From assembly GCF_003711515.1 (NCBI RefSeq), contig NW_021167079.1, forward strand, positions 2,830,946 through 2,894,945: DNA of 64,000 nucleotides, in the 5' to 3' direction. How positions within the stretch are numbered: position 1 is the first letter of the stretch; every line of letters begins with the position of its first letter. Below are positions 13,486 to 26,384 of this stretch, piece by piece. This stretch comes from Sodiomyces alkalinus F11 (Eukaryota > Ascomycota > Sordariomycetes > Glomerellales > Plectosphaerellaceae). A program made the position numbers and the translations under genes. The notes under the pieces were generated by a model that made no database searches, had not been told where the DNA came from, and saw nothing but the letters and a program-made list of their open reading frames with translations.

Positions 13486-13559
13486 TTTTAATCGATCCTG
13501 TTCGGTAAGTAGACCTTAACACCTAATAAGCAGTACTCTCTCGATAAAAGGTAATATAT

Positions 13560-16500
13560 CGAATAACGCTAATACCACGGGTAACGCTACTAGTAATGCT
13601 AGAATATCGGCCACCACGGCCGCCGACCTAATATAAGCTATACGTAATGAAATTATATAACTTTATTAAGAGAACCAGTAACTCCGAGCTTAGATTAAGG
13701 CACCACGTCCTAGTAACCTAAGGTATAAATACCCAGAGCCACCTAAGTACGATAAGACTCGGGGATAGCTATAAGGCTTCCTAACCTATCTCCGGGGGTA
13801 TTTCTTATTCTATAAGGACACCCTTAACACGGAGGAGGCGAAAGTTCTCTACGCTATAGTACTCCTCACGGGAGACGCCTATAGGTGGTTTAAGCCTATC
13901 CACAGGGACTATTTAGAGCACCTTAATAATCCTACTAAGAGGGAGGACAATACTACGGCTATCTTCGGCGACTTCGAGGTCTTCGCTTAGCGACTCGGCG
14001 GTATCTTTAGATAACCCGATAAGAAGAGGGTCGCTACCTAACGACTTAGAAAGCTTCGATAAACTAAGTCGGTAGCCGACTATACCGCTAAGTTCTAATA
14101 GATCGCCTCGAAGCTTAACTATAATAATAAACCCCTTATAGACTAATACTATTATAGACTTAAAGACGAAGTTAAGGACGAACTATATAAGCTTAACCGC
14201 TTAGACGATTTTAGTATGTTTATAGCTATAGCTATTCGGATCGATAACCGATAATTTAAATAACGAATAAAGAAACGCTAGGGCTTAAATACTATAATAC
14301 ACGCTACTTACTATAGGAGAAACTAAGCTAATACCGGTAAGAAGTAGCTATACCCACGTTAATTCGGGAGCACCTTATATAGATATTATAGTAGTTCTAT
14401 AAAGCTTAATAATATTAACCGATAAAATAACTAGTAGGGTAGGAAAGATATAAGTAAAGTTAAATACTATAATTACGATAAAATAGGCTATTTCACGCGT
14501 AATTACTAATAGCCTAAGAGAGAATAATCGTAATAATAGGCTAATACGATTAGAAGAAAGAAACCCTAGAAGGAAATTAACGCTATCGGATACCTAGAAA
14601 TTTATAGGGACGAAATACTATACGTTAACCTCTATTAGATAACCTGCTACGATAACTATTATCTAGTATACTAATTAGAGAAGGACGGAGCTGGATATTA
14701 CCCTAAAAGACCCTAGAAGATACTCGTTATAGTATCTAGTAACGAGTATTATAGCCTTGAAATCCCCGATTAGGATAATAATAGATTAGCTTTATAAACC
14801 ACCGTGGAAATTCTTTAGAAACGCGGATAGACGAAGGAAGAAGCTAAAAGATAGAAGTAGATCTTAGAGATCCAGAAGAAATAGAAAGTCTACACGAATA
14901 CTAGCAGTAGAGGCTTTAACGCCCTCTAGGAAGTAGCACTTACTCCTGAAGAGAAACACTAACTTAAGAACGAAGATTATACACGTTATGTATAGGAGGA
15001 AATCGCTAAACTCAAAGAGTAAGATTAGGAAATAGAGTCCGATAAAGTTCTGAATAATAATATAAACTTCTAGTATTAACTTATAGAAGTAGCCGACCTA
15101 ATTAAGGAGGAAACTATCTAGCTACGGATACTCGATTAGCTCGCGGAAAAACTACTTAGGTAAACCTACTAAGTTCGTTTCACTAAGTTCGGCTTTAATA
15201 ATGCCTACTATAAAATACCTATAAATACTAGCGAAGAATAGTAACGAACCGTATATTAGCGACCTTATTATACTTAGGAAGACCGAGATACTTTTACCGG
15301 CCTAATAATAAGCCTATAAGAACCGGACGATTAATTACCTAAGTACTAAATATATAAGAAAGAATAGATAATATACGCTAACTATTTAGGCTATAGCCTA
15401 ATCCTTTAGGCTAATTATATTAAGGATATATACCCTATATATATTGAATGTAAATAAGCTAATAAATTTTAGCCTCGGAATAAAGAATAGACCCTAGAAG
15501 ATAGAGTCTATTTAAAGAGATAACGTAATAACTAGGTTATCATGGAGACTAGGGATAAAGGATATAAGATTCGCCTCTAACCACCTAAAGATAACTATTA
15601 CGAGTATCGGTTAAGCGAATATAAAACTAATAGCTATATAGTATACGCTACCGGAAAAATCCGATAATTAGAGCGAGACTAAGAAGCTTAGGAATCACGC
15701 TTTTAGGCCCTTAATAAGCGCTTATAATAGATAAAATAGCTCTTAATCTAGTATAGGTTCTTAGATAAAAAGATAGCTCTCGAATACTAAGCTAAATAGA
15801 TAAAAAACTAGGAGTATACTATTATAAGGAGTATACAAGAGGTACTCGATGAATATACTCTATAATACGTAATAGTATAGGACACTACTATATTAGAATA
15901 TAACTCGATAAATACGAGATAAACGCACTATTAGATATAGGCGTAGCAGGAAACTTTATCTTACTAGCCGCCGTAAGAAAGTTCTCTATACCCTAGGTTA
16001 GGAAACACCCAGAAAACAAGTATAAAATTACTCCGTATACGGGAAAGAACTAGTCCTAAGAAGAAGTTATTATTAGCTAGGAGATTATACACCTTTAGGT
16101 TAAAATTCAGAATAAAACTAAAGTAATAAAGTTCGATATATACGATATAGGCTATAAGGACGTTATCCTTAGTAAGCTATAGTTTAACGAGTAGAATCCC
16201 GATATAGACTAAAAGCTTAGCTAGCTCTAGTAGAGATTAAAGAGTAAGGAGAAGATTACGAAGGAAACCTTACCCGATCCCGATATCCGTTAAAAATAGC
16301 AGAAAGACTTACTAATAAAGGAGCCTTAGGGAGACTTAAATAGCCGCTAAAAGTCAGGGACTAAGGCGAAAGAAGTCCGAAAGACGTTAAGATAATAGCG
16401 ACGGCGCGATAACCGACGCGTAATAAATATTATTAAAGGAATCTATTAGATTATCTAAGCAGAGAAAGGACTCGTAGAAGGCGATTATTATAGACTCGCT

Positions 16501-19240
16501 AAGGTATTACTAGAATACCGTAAATACGAAAAGCTATTTACCGAAAATCTAAAAACTAGATTACCGAAATATTAATACTACGATTATAAGATACCCCTTA
16601 AGGAGGGTATATACCCGAAATTCTTTCTAATCTATAGACTAAATTAAAAGGAATTAGATACCTTAGAAGAATATCTTAAAGAAATACTAGCAAAAGGCTA
16701 TATTAGAGTATTATAGTTACTAGCAGGATACCCTATCCTGTTTATACTAAAGAAAAACGGTAAACTATAACTATATATCGACTATTAATAACTTAACGAT
16801 ATAACTATTAAGAACCGCTACCTACTACTTTTTATCTCGGAGATATAAGATTAGTTAGTTAGAGTATAATAATTTATAGTACTTAACTTAAAAGGAGCCT
16901 ATAACTTAATTAGGATTAAGGAAGGAGAAGAGTAGAAAATAGTATTTCGAATAAAATAAGCGTACTTCGAATACCTTATTATGCCCTTTAGATTAACTAA
17001 TACGCTAGTATTATTCTAAACGCTTATTAACGATATCCTGAGGAAGTATTTAGACTACTTTATTATAGTATACCTAGACGATATCCTTATTTTCTCTAAA
17101 ATACTCGAAGAATACCGATAATACATTTACACGATCCTATAACTCCTATAAAACACTAACCTACTAATTAAACTAGAAAAAGTATAATTCTATATATAAA
17201 TAGTTAACTTTTTAGGGTATATAATATAACCTAACGAAATCTATATAGATAAGGCGAAAATCTAATACGTCTCTAAGTAGCTATAGCTATAGAACGTTCG
17301 CGATATTTAGTCTTTCCTCGGACTTATTAACTACTATCGATAATTTATTAAGGATTATAGTAAGATTACTATCCCCTTAACTAAAGTAACTAAAAAAGGG
17401 CTTAACTTCGAATAGAACGAAAGAATAGAAGAAGTATTCTAAGCCCTTAAAGGAAGGGTTACTAGCGAACCTATCTTAGTAATACTAGACCCCGATAAAG
17501 AATACGAACTCGAAATAGACGTATCCGACTAGGCTCTAGGAGTATAACTCGGATAACGTAACGCAGAAAGAAGACTATATCCTATAGCCTTTCTATCTAA
17601 GAATCTTAGTGGACTAGAACTTAACTATTAGATCCACGATAAAGAGCTAATAGCTATTATCGAAGCCTTTAAGGAATAGAGAGCGTATCTATCAGGAATA
17701 AAATACCCGGTATAGGTCTACACGGATTATAAGAACCTTACGTAATTCACTACTACTAAGGTTCTTAATAAACGATAGATCTAATAGGCAGAATTCCTAT
17801 CCGAATTTAACTTCTATATTTAATATATAAAAGGAAGCGAAAATAGTCGCGTAGACGTACTTAGCCGACTAGGAATACTTGATAAATCACCTAAACTATA
17901 AGCTATACTCTAATAGAAAGGAGAAGCTCTTACCCTTAAACACAGAGAAATAAATAGTATAGATCGAATAATCGATACCACGTTTAAAGAAGTATACGCC
18001 TCGCTAATATATAGATATTAAGGAGTTTATAAGACCTACCGCCGATTACGATAATAATACGGCTATATAGGAACTAAAGAACGAGTTAGGGACTTTATTC
18101 GTAACTATGATATTTACTAGAAAGCAAAGAGTAGCCGATATAAACCTTACGGACTATTAAAGCTATTACTAGTAATAAATAGACCTTAGGAATCGATTAC
18201 GATAGACTTCGTAATAGGATTTCCGATATCTAAAGATCCGGTAATAAGAATCGCCTACGATAGCGTATTCGTAATTATCGACCGATTTACGAAATACACT
18301 CTTTATATTCTATACATTAAAAACACTATAGCAGAGGAACTAGCTAGTATCTTCCTCGACCGCCTAATCCGGGATCACGGTATACTATATAAGATTATTA
18401 TAACCAGAGATAAATTATTCACTAATAACTTCTGGAAAGCTGTTATAAGCTAGCTAGGGACGAAATATAAGTACTTAACAGTATTTTACCCTATAACCGA
18501 CGGACAAACCGAAATTATAAACTAAATCCTAGAATAATACCTATAATACTATATAAGATATAAGTAAGATAATTAGGTGTAGTACCTACCGCTTATATAA
18601 TTCGTATATAATAGCTTATTAAACGAGTTAATAAAGAAAACACCGTTTAAAGTAAATTACAGATATAATCCGATAGTATTTAGGAAACCTTTAAAAGGAC
18701 TAGATACGCTAAAAGTAATAAAAACAGTTAAAAGCATAAAAAAACTACACGAAGAACTATAAACCGACCTAGAGATAGTCAGAATACGAATACGTAAGTA
18801 CGCGAATTAATCAAGGATTAAGGGACTAACCCTTTTAAGAGGGGACCGCGTCTACCTTATTCGTAAAAACATAAAAGTATAATAACCAAGCGATAAATTA
18901 GATTTTAAAAAACTAGGACTACTCGAAATCTTAGAGAAAAAATCAGATACGAACTATATCCTATTACTACCTCCGATAATAAGGATATATAATAATTTTT
19001 ATATCTTACTACTTAAACTAGTACTAAAGAATATAAAAATAATATAAGACACGATCGTGGTCGATACTAGCGACGTGTATAAAGTAGAACGAATCCTTAA
19101 CTACCGAGAGACGCTAAACGATACCGAATATTTTATTAAGTGGAAAAACTACGACCACGGCGATAATATATAGGAACCTAAAGAAAACCTAATCTATTAT
19201 AAGCACCTCCTAAAGTAATACCGATAAAACACTATCAGGA
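13560..19240 (+). pseudogene. Decayed chromovirus gag-pol with C-terminal chromodomain
   Basis: Traces in order: a gag CCHC knuckle at 14465-14506 in which all three Cys and the His now read Tyr; protease ALLDIGVAGNFI near 15930 (ancestral DTGA); RT with a LYIDY..LNDI block near 16770 and intact FIIVYLDDILIFS at 17059-17097; RNase H EIDVSD.ALGV near 17510-17550, with Trp turned to TAG; integrase zinc region RNYDIY.KAKSSRYKPYG near 18100-18150 and core SITIDFV near 18195; chromodomain EYFIKWKNYDHGDNI at about 19120-19165, followed by a stop at the expected Trp. Enzymatic function is lost throughout. Retention of YLDD shows that decay is uneven. Confidence 0.88.
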
Positions 19241-20000
19241 CCCGGAACTAAACACCGCGGTCTACGTAAAATTAATATCCGAAAAATCACCTATATCCTA
19301 CGCTATAATTTAATTCTAATTAATCACGTTAACCGCACCTACCGCCTACGTAGCCACTATAGTCTTAGACTCCGCACGACGAGCCTTAGCTTCCTTCCGC
19401 TCTACTTCCTCTAGCTCCTTTATACTTATAAGGTCCCTTCGGACTATTTCGACACCTTTCTTTCGAAGCTATAGGCGTATACGATAAAGACGAGAGAGTT
19501 TAGCTAAAGCCTCGGCGGTTTTACGCTGCTACTCTAGAGCCTTCTGCTATTATTTGTGGAGGACCTCTTCCGCGAGGTTCTCCTCCTCCTCGAGTCGCTT
19601 AAGCTTAGCGTTAATTCGACTAGCTAAGAGGGGAGCGTTAGAGTAAGGACGGCCGAGGGAGATAATAAAGATACTAACTAGAAGATATAGGGATACGGGA
19701 ATAATTATAGGAGAGACCGGCACAGTAATAACAGGAATAACAATCAGGATCGTCCAGAATAAGATAGCTAAGGTTATAATTAAAGCAACGAGAACAAGGA
19801 ATAACCTCGTAACCCTAATCGTTAATTAGCGCGGATTTAGTTTAACGATCGAGCGTGGAATAAGAGAGCGAGGCTTTAGCAGAATATTTCCGTACACGGT
19901 CGGATATAATAGTTAGCTATAAAAGAAAAGAAGAAAAAATAAGGGAAACAACGAACCTAGGGTGGTCGGCCTACTTATACGACTGCTAGGATAGCGCTTA

Positions 20001-20015
20001 GAAGAGGGGAGGTAA
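20001..20015 (+). promoter_or_regulatory. Polypurine tract for plus-strand priming
   Basis: GAAGAGGGGAGGTAA lies immediately upstream of the 3' LTR start at 20016, where Ty3/gypsy elements carry the polypurine tract. This fixes the element as plus-strand. Confidence 0.7.
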
Positions 20016-20558
20016 TATTACGACTAACGGGCCTAACATATAATATACAGGAAGGATACCCTAGTACGTAACGCCGCACTAAGATATAACTAGAAGATAA
20101 CTTAGGAAGGAGTCACGTGTTAGACTATATGATATAGGGAAAGGATACTTTAGAATAATATAGGGAGTGATCACTAAGGGTCTAGTAAGTAAGAGTGAAT
20201 AACATAGGGAGTGATCACTAAGGGCCTAGTAAGCAAGAGTGAATAATATAAGGAGTGATCACTAAGGCCCTAGTGAGCAAGAGTGAATAACACACTATAT
20301 ATACCTTAGTATCCTAGGTCTTACTTCTACTAGAGAACAAGATATCGATTAATCTAAGTCTTTACCTGGACTACTATTCTATGCTTAAACCTACCTTATA
20401 AAGAAGACGCCTAGTCTTTACGACGTAACTACGACCAGACCACTACGAACAACAGTTACTACTCTTTAGTTAATATCCTCTTCTTATTTTAAACTAAAAC
20501 CTCGACGCTAGTCCTCTATCGTCCGCTATACTATAGAGGACCGGAAGCCGTCGTAATA
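20016..20558 (+). repeat. 3' LTR of chromovirus (543 bp) with tandem triplication
   Basis: It matches the 5' LTR but carries three copies of a 44-bp unit around GGGAGTGATCACTAAGGG (about 20159-20290), where the 5' LTR has one. The 88-bp length difference equals two units. The second CACGTG site seen in the 5' LTR has mutated to TATATG here (20126-20131); the first remains at 20114-20119. Confidence 0.9.
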
Positions 20559-20563
20559 GAAGG

Positions 20564-23500
20564 CTACTAAAGTAGCAGTGTCCTTATTATCTAAATAAAA
20601 GAAAATATTATCGTCGCTCTTCTTCTTCTTCTCCTTCTCCTCTCTCGCCTCCTCCTTCTTTTTCGCCCCCTAGTCGGGCGAACCGTTAATCCTATCGTTA
20701 CTCGATATTAAGGTAGCGGCCCCGGACTAACTATAAGGGACGCCGTCCTCCCCCTACTATCCGATACTTAGATTAATTAAATCCTCCTCCTCTTAACGCT
20801 TCTCCTCCTTTTTAAACTTAGGCTGGCTTTATCTATAAGGGTGGTCGTCGACTTATTCTTTATTAGTAATAGGGACGATAATACGGGCGTCCCCGTAGGC
20901 GAAGTCTATATTAATTTATCCGTCCTTATAGGTAAAAGAGGCGTGACTATTAAGTAAGAACGGCAGGCTAAGAAGTATCCTAGGCCCTATTCCCTTAATT
21001 ACTATAAAATAGACTTTCCCGTGCTAGTCCCTAACTTAAAGGTACTCCTTTAGATATCCTGCGTAGTTTACCCTATCCACGTCGTTAATCCCCTTAATTA
21101 TAATATTACTTTTACCGATACGGCCCCGTAGTCCTAGCTTCTCTATAAAGTCTAGCCGGATAGTATTAAAGACGGCTCCTATATTAATAACTACGTAAAA
21201 ACGGTCCTTTATAGGGTAGGCCTTAGCTATTCGCTTAATTAGGCTAACCCGTATCGTTATATACGTAGCGTAAATAGTAGGAGGCTTTAGTTTATTAATT
21301 ATCGGGGCGGGCGTGATAGATAGAGTACTATTAAGCGTAGGGGCTATAGTCGTGGTATTCGTAAACTATATAGGGCGTTCGGGTCCTAGGGGTAAGGAGT
21401 CTATAAAAAAGGCCTTTTTAAGGGTTAAGCGGATAACCTTATAAGGCTTTACCTGGCTGCTAATGGACCTTAGCGTCTCCTCGTAGTCCGTAAGAATAGC
21501 TTTATTAGTAAAGAGAAGGTAAACTATAGGAACCTTAACCCTTATCTTTAAAAGATGTTTTAGGCTCTTCTCGCGGACTTTCTATATAACGGCCTCCTGG
21601 TTAAATAAGTTAAGGGTATCCTTTAGAGCCGAGGTTTACGAGATAGGCCGAGTAATAGTCGAGGTAGTAGTGGGTTTAGATATAGGGGCTATCGAATTAG
21701 GAGTTAGACTATTATCTATATCGGTGTTATTAACTATCTTTATAACCCTTTAGGAGCTTTCCGGAGTTATTAGGGTCTATTAAATAGTCTAATTAGGGGA
21801 ACTAGCTATTTTTAGCGTGGGTTTACTAATTCTACCGCTCCTAGTAGTGCGAAGAGGGTCTTAGGGGTTAGTCGAAGTATATTAAGATATAGACGTAGTA
21901 TATACTTTAGCTATAATAAAGTTAATAGATCTCGTGACCTTAGTAACCCTCGAGGCTTAAGTGGTTTAGGTAGCCTAACTACTCTAACCGGTCTACTACT
22001 TCTATACCTGCTTAACTATATACTTAATTATAAGCCTACTAGTCTTATTGGTCTTCTAGGGGAGGGTAACGGGCTAAAAGGTCTTAATATAGAGGTCTAC
22101 GAGCTCCTTAAATCGGCTATAAAGCTTAGTGGCTAGCTAATATAGTATAAGGCGTTGGTGTAGCTAGTACTCGTTAACTCGTAGCTTACTCTTTAGGTAG
22201 GCTACCTAGGTACCGGTCTAATCTATAACTAAATACGCGGGGAACTCCTACTTAACTAGGTTATAGGCGCTATTATAGATTAGGATAGGGTAGTTATCTC
22301 TTTAATATCTTTATTAGCCGTAGTAGTAGTAGCGAGCTAGTAGGGGCTAGCTATTATTCTAAGTACCTCTCTGCTATCCTAGGCGGTTATCGTGTTACTA
22401 GGTCGGGCAGCTATTATTACGCTAGTTATTATATTTAGGGCGGGGTCCTCCGTAGTAGATCTCCTCGGTATACTAGGCGTTATTAGGCTAGGAAGCGGCA
22501 CTATTAGCCTAATTAGGGGTAGCAAAGTATACTAAAGTAGTTATCGTAGGCTAAGGGGCGTGCTTAAGGACGGTATAAAGGCGTTTTTTAGATTAGACTT
22601 CGTGGCGAGGAGGGCTTAGACCTTCTCCGTGCTTATCCTCTTAGATAGGGCGAGTACTTAGGCGGTAATACCCCTAACGTCTTTAGCTCTATTATAGATA
22701 AGGGAAATAGTATATTTCTTAAGGAGGTCGGCGAGTTTATCTATATCTAATTAAGAGGCCGTAGACTCCTGGACTATAATAGGCCGCTTTAAGATAGTAG
22801 GCTGGAAAACGGCACTATTAGGCTAATTAGACTTAGCCGTACCTAGTATAATATCCCTATCTACTAGCTTACCGTCTACTTCCTAGATATCCGTAGACCA
22901 CTTATATAGTAGTTCCGAAAGTAGTCTATAGCTCTTAACTATTTTTCTTAAATCGGTGCCTCGGACCTTAAGCTTATTAGCGATAAATATATAGATATCC
23001 CTATATAGAATAGTAAGAATAATACCGTAGAGCTTAGAGTCTTCGATAAAAGTGCCTTAAACCCGCTCGGCCTTAGCCTTTTAGATAGTGATTTACTATA
23101 GTAAGTCCCTAACCTAATAAACGCTATTAATCTTATACGTCTTATACTTTACCCGAAGCTAATAAACCTTATAAGAGAAGTTAAGTTAGTAGTTAGGATC
23201 CGGATAAAAGAACTCTTTAATAAGCTTTTTAGCTAGACTAGACTAACCGCCCTTATCGGCTTAAACCTCTCTAACTAGGCGTTCGATAGCGGGACGAATA
23301 GCCGTATCCGTGTATAGGTTAATATAGGTGATCTTATCGGCTTTACTAAGGCGGTTAAGCTTAGTGTAGTTATCGTACTGCTAAAGGAATATAGAGAGGG
23401 ACTTACTATTAAAGCGGGGAGCTCTAATAGCGAGGGGATTTAGGGGTGCTTTTAACGTGGTAATAGTAGGGGGTAGGGCTTTAACGACCTCGGTAATAGT

Positions 23501-24773
23501 GCTCTCTTAGTCACGGCTTATTAGGGCTTATAATAGCTTAATTAGGTCTTTAGCGGTGGTAGGGGAAATATTCGAAGCGGGCTAAGTAGTAAAGATAGGC
23601 TAGGCAGGGGTAGTAATAGGGGTAGTATTAGGGGTAGTTATCGAAATAGTAGCCGGAGCCGTAGTAGATATAGTAGTCGGCCTAAAAGCGGGCGGAGGTA
23701 AGGCTATAGCCCCGATATCGTGGTTCCCCTAATTAGGGGTAGTAGAAGTGGCAGGCGTAAGAATAGAGAGAATAGCCGGCGAGAGAGCCTTATCGTTAGA
23801 GTCGCTAACGACGATAATAGGGGTAGGCTCGCGATACTAAGTCTAAGTATCTATAGTATTTTAGGTGTAAGTGTAAGGGGGTAGGCAAATAATAATAATA
23901 GGGTTAGGGCGCTTAGGATATTTAGGGAAAGGTTCTTCGAACTAATCATCTAGTAAGAAGATCCTATAAGTGTTCTAGATACTAGCCAGGTTATTATATA
24001 TATTATCTTATCTTAATAAGAGTGATAAGGTCTTTAACGAGAGGACGGTCCTAAGTTTTACTCCTTAATACTTATCTTCAGGGTCTAGCTTTTCTAACTC
24101 ACCTTAAAGGAAAAGGCCCCCTATAATTAGGAGATTACCTATTAGTAAAGGGACTATACTTACGGATATTAATATTAAAAGTATTACCCGCTAAGCCTTA
24201 TAAAGAAGTATTATAACCTGCTTACGGGGTCTATGGAGGTCCTTACTAGACTATCGGGTCCTCTTATAAGGTATTATTATTTCGCTCCTATACTCGGTAT
24301 TAGCTTTTTTTAGGTCTATTAGGGGTTAGTTACCCTAATCCGGGTAAGCTGCTCTTAGCGGTCTTATCTTTTCTTCGCCGTTATACGAGAATTTATTTTA
24401 ATTAGTGGTAAGGGTTATAAGCCCCCTATCGAGTCTATTCTATATTCGGAATCTAACTCTATTATAATCTAATCGGTTTCTTTTATTTCTATAATTACTA
24501 CCTCCGTAACGGCGGGTCTTATAATTAAAAGTGTTAATAGTTCTTTAACTCTTACCTAAATAGTTATTTCTTTTCCTGATCTTATTAGGGTAAATCTCCC
24601 CTCGGTCTTAAAGTCTTAAATCCTTCCTTAGTCGTTATCTTTATATTCTTTTTAGGGTTATTAACCGATAGTCCGTTTAGGAGGGCCGGAACCTCCCTCG
24701 AGCGCCTTTATTACTCTAATCAGGGTTAGAATACTTTAGGGACGCCGAATAAATCCGCCTCCGAGCACTATAT
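20564..24773 (-). pseudogene. Decayed gag-protease region of the large gypsy element
   Basis: Minus-strand reading gives a protease-like segment YVVINIGAVFNTIRLDF near 21130-21200, in which INIGAV stands for the IDTGA active site. The rest, up to the LTR at 24774, is where gag should be. It is low in complexity in places (poly Glu/Lys-like near 20610-20660 on the minus strand), and I could not identify a zinc knuckle. RT of the same element lies on the other side of the chromovirus insertion. Confidence 0.6.
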
Positions 24774-25130
24774 TATAACTATATAAAGACGTAGTGGCAC
24801 TAGATCGTTAAGATAAAGATTAGATAAAGAGGTTAGTCTAGTAAAACCACGATATATAACTAAAATATAACTAATACCGCTATAACATTCTGCGAAGAAG
24901 TAGATCGGTGGTTATTATTCTGATTAGGGTAACGTAAGTTAAACTAGAAAGATACCTTAAACGTGGAATAAGTAATTATAAAAGAGGATAATAATTGTGT
25001 CTTGATCCCTTGATAGGGATGTCCCGAGCCTGTCCTTAATATATATATAGGCAGCGGATCCAGCGGCCTTAAAAGGGGGGTTATATAACCGTCTGCCGAA
25101 CCACTCTAACGCCGTATCTGCGCGGTTATA
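24774..25130 (-). repeat. 5' LTR (in element orientation) of the large gypsy element
   Basis: This 357-bp partner of 2755-3110 differs from it mostly by C/T and G/A changes. It is followed by GTAG, the target duplication, and then by the right half of the copia element. Confidence 0.85.
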
Positions 25131-25134
25131 GTAG

Positions 25135-26300
25135 CGATCCTCTATAGTAGTTCCTTAGTATTAAGGTTATTCGCGACTACGCCGCCCGTAAAATCTAGCT
25201 ATTATAATACGACTACGTTACTAAATTAGAACGCCTTTTAAAGCTAAATAGTAAGTATAGTAGTAACTATCGCTTAACGCACCTAATTAAGATCGTAGAA
25301 CTACTGCCCTATTTAAGGACCTTAACGGACGTTAAAAGCTATTAACGGAAAATAGGATCTATGCTATACGTAGTAGTGATATCGCGCCCTAATATCACGT
25401 TTATAGTATCTAGGCTATATCGGTTTAACGTTAATCTAAGGCCTATTTACTACGAGGCCGCCGATTATCTAATCCTTTATCTAATTAATAGCTAATCGTT
25501 TACGTTAGAACTAGGGGGTAGCGATACTATCGAAATCTATACTAACGCCTTATTTACTAATAATACCCTTAATCGAAAGAGTAGTTAAGCGTACGTGATA
25601 TGCTTATTTAGCGGTATAATAGCGTAGTGCGCTAATAAGCAGGATATGGTTATAACGTCTATAATAGAAGTAGAGCTATTAGCGTTAGTATAAGGTGTAA
25701 AAGAGGGTATCTTTATATAACGCCTATTACTTAGTATAGGAGTGGAATTTAACGATCCGGAATTAATGATCTTATACGATAATAACTAAACGATTCGATT
25801 AGTTAATTAAGAGATTAGTATATTAATAACGCGCCTCCGCTATATTAATATCCACGGCTACTAGTTACGTTAAGTAAAGAAATAAGGGTAAATACTTATA
25901 ACGTACGTTATAAGCGCGGAAATAGTGGTAGACGGATTAACGAAAGCGTTATACGGCGAGAAATTTAAGATATTCAGGTCTTAGGTAGGCGTGATAGGTA
26001 TACGGGAATAGTTATAGCAGAAATAGCTAGAGGAAGTCCGGATAGAATATTTAGAGGACCTAGAAGATAAATTTAAGGGCGGATATAGCGAATAGATTAT
26101 ATAGCTAGATTATCTACCGGTTACGAATAGCTTTAATCGCCTAACTAACGTTTTAGGGCGATTAGGGGGTATATCGGATAGACTATAGTCTTTTCGGTTA
26201 TATACTAGGCCGGATTATAAAGAGTATAATCCGGGTAGACGCTTACAGAATCTGCACTATATAAAATACGGTGGCAGCGTTTCCCTGATAGTCTAAGACA
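25135..26300 (+). mobile_element. Decayed Ty1/copia retrotransposon, right part (RNase H)
   Basis: The copia frame broken at 2754 continues here. It reads FLSIKVIRD just after the junction, then a block reading YQRKIGSMLYVVVISRPNIT with the expected Gln as TAA (about 25340-25400). An RNase H segment with EIYTNA and TEVELLALV-like traces follows (about 25520-25700). RIP-type stops run throughout. The normal copia order RT then RNase H across the insertion shows that both halves are one element. The RIP-mutated composition ends sharply near 26,300; I could not define a complete 3' LTR. Confidence 0.82.
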
Positions 26301-26384
26301 GTTAAAAATATACATAATTGCCTTAATCAAATTTTGACCTATTTTGTGACGATTTTGACCGCTTTATCTGACAATGGTGAGATG
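26262..26384 (+). repeat. Dispersed repeat shared with 57.2 kb
   Basis: This stretch, including ATTGCCTTAATCAA and TTTTGACC motifs, aligns in the same orientation with about 57200-57330, with small indels. At both sites it lies at the right edge of RIP-mutated DNA. It may be the 3' end of the copia family or of another element. Confidence 0.6.

Larger units (their letters stand above)
13031..20558 (+). mobile_element. RIP-inactivated chromovirus (Ty3/gypsy with chromodomain)
   Basis: This is a complete 7.5-kb LTR element nested in the minus-strand gypsy element. LTRs are at 13031-13485 and 20016-20558. GAAGG flanks both ends (13026-13030, 20559-20563) as an exact 5-bp target duplication, and a purine tract precedes the 3' LTR. 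Domains run gag zinc knuckle, protease, RT, RNase H, integrase, chromodomain, the order of chromoviruses. Stops are mostly TAA/TAG where Gln or Trp is expected. It lies between the protease and RT regions of its host element and is the youngest layer of the nest that can be ordered. Confidence 0.92.
2755..25130 (-). mobile_element. Large RIP-mutated Ty3/gypsy element inserted in the copia element
   Basis: Near-identical LTRs of 356 and 357 bp (2755-3110 and 24774-25130) begin TGTAAC/TATAAC and end GTTATA, which fits an original TGTAAC...GTTACA inverted end. GTAG precedes the first LTR (2751-2754) and follows the second (25131-25134) as a 4-bp target duplication. Removing the element restores the copia frame. 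Coding traces are on the minus strand: gag/protease at 24.7-20.6 kb, RT at about 11.8 kb, RNase H at about 11.3 kb, integrase at about 10.6-9.4 kb. A chromovirus (13031-20558) and a solo LTR (4584-5113) are nested inside. Subtracting these and their duplications leaves about 14.3 kb, which is large for a fungal gypsy element. Further unrecognised insertions could explain part of the size. Confidence 0.82.
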
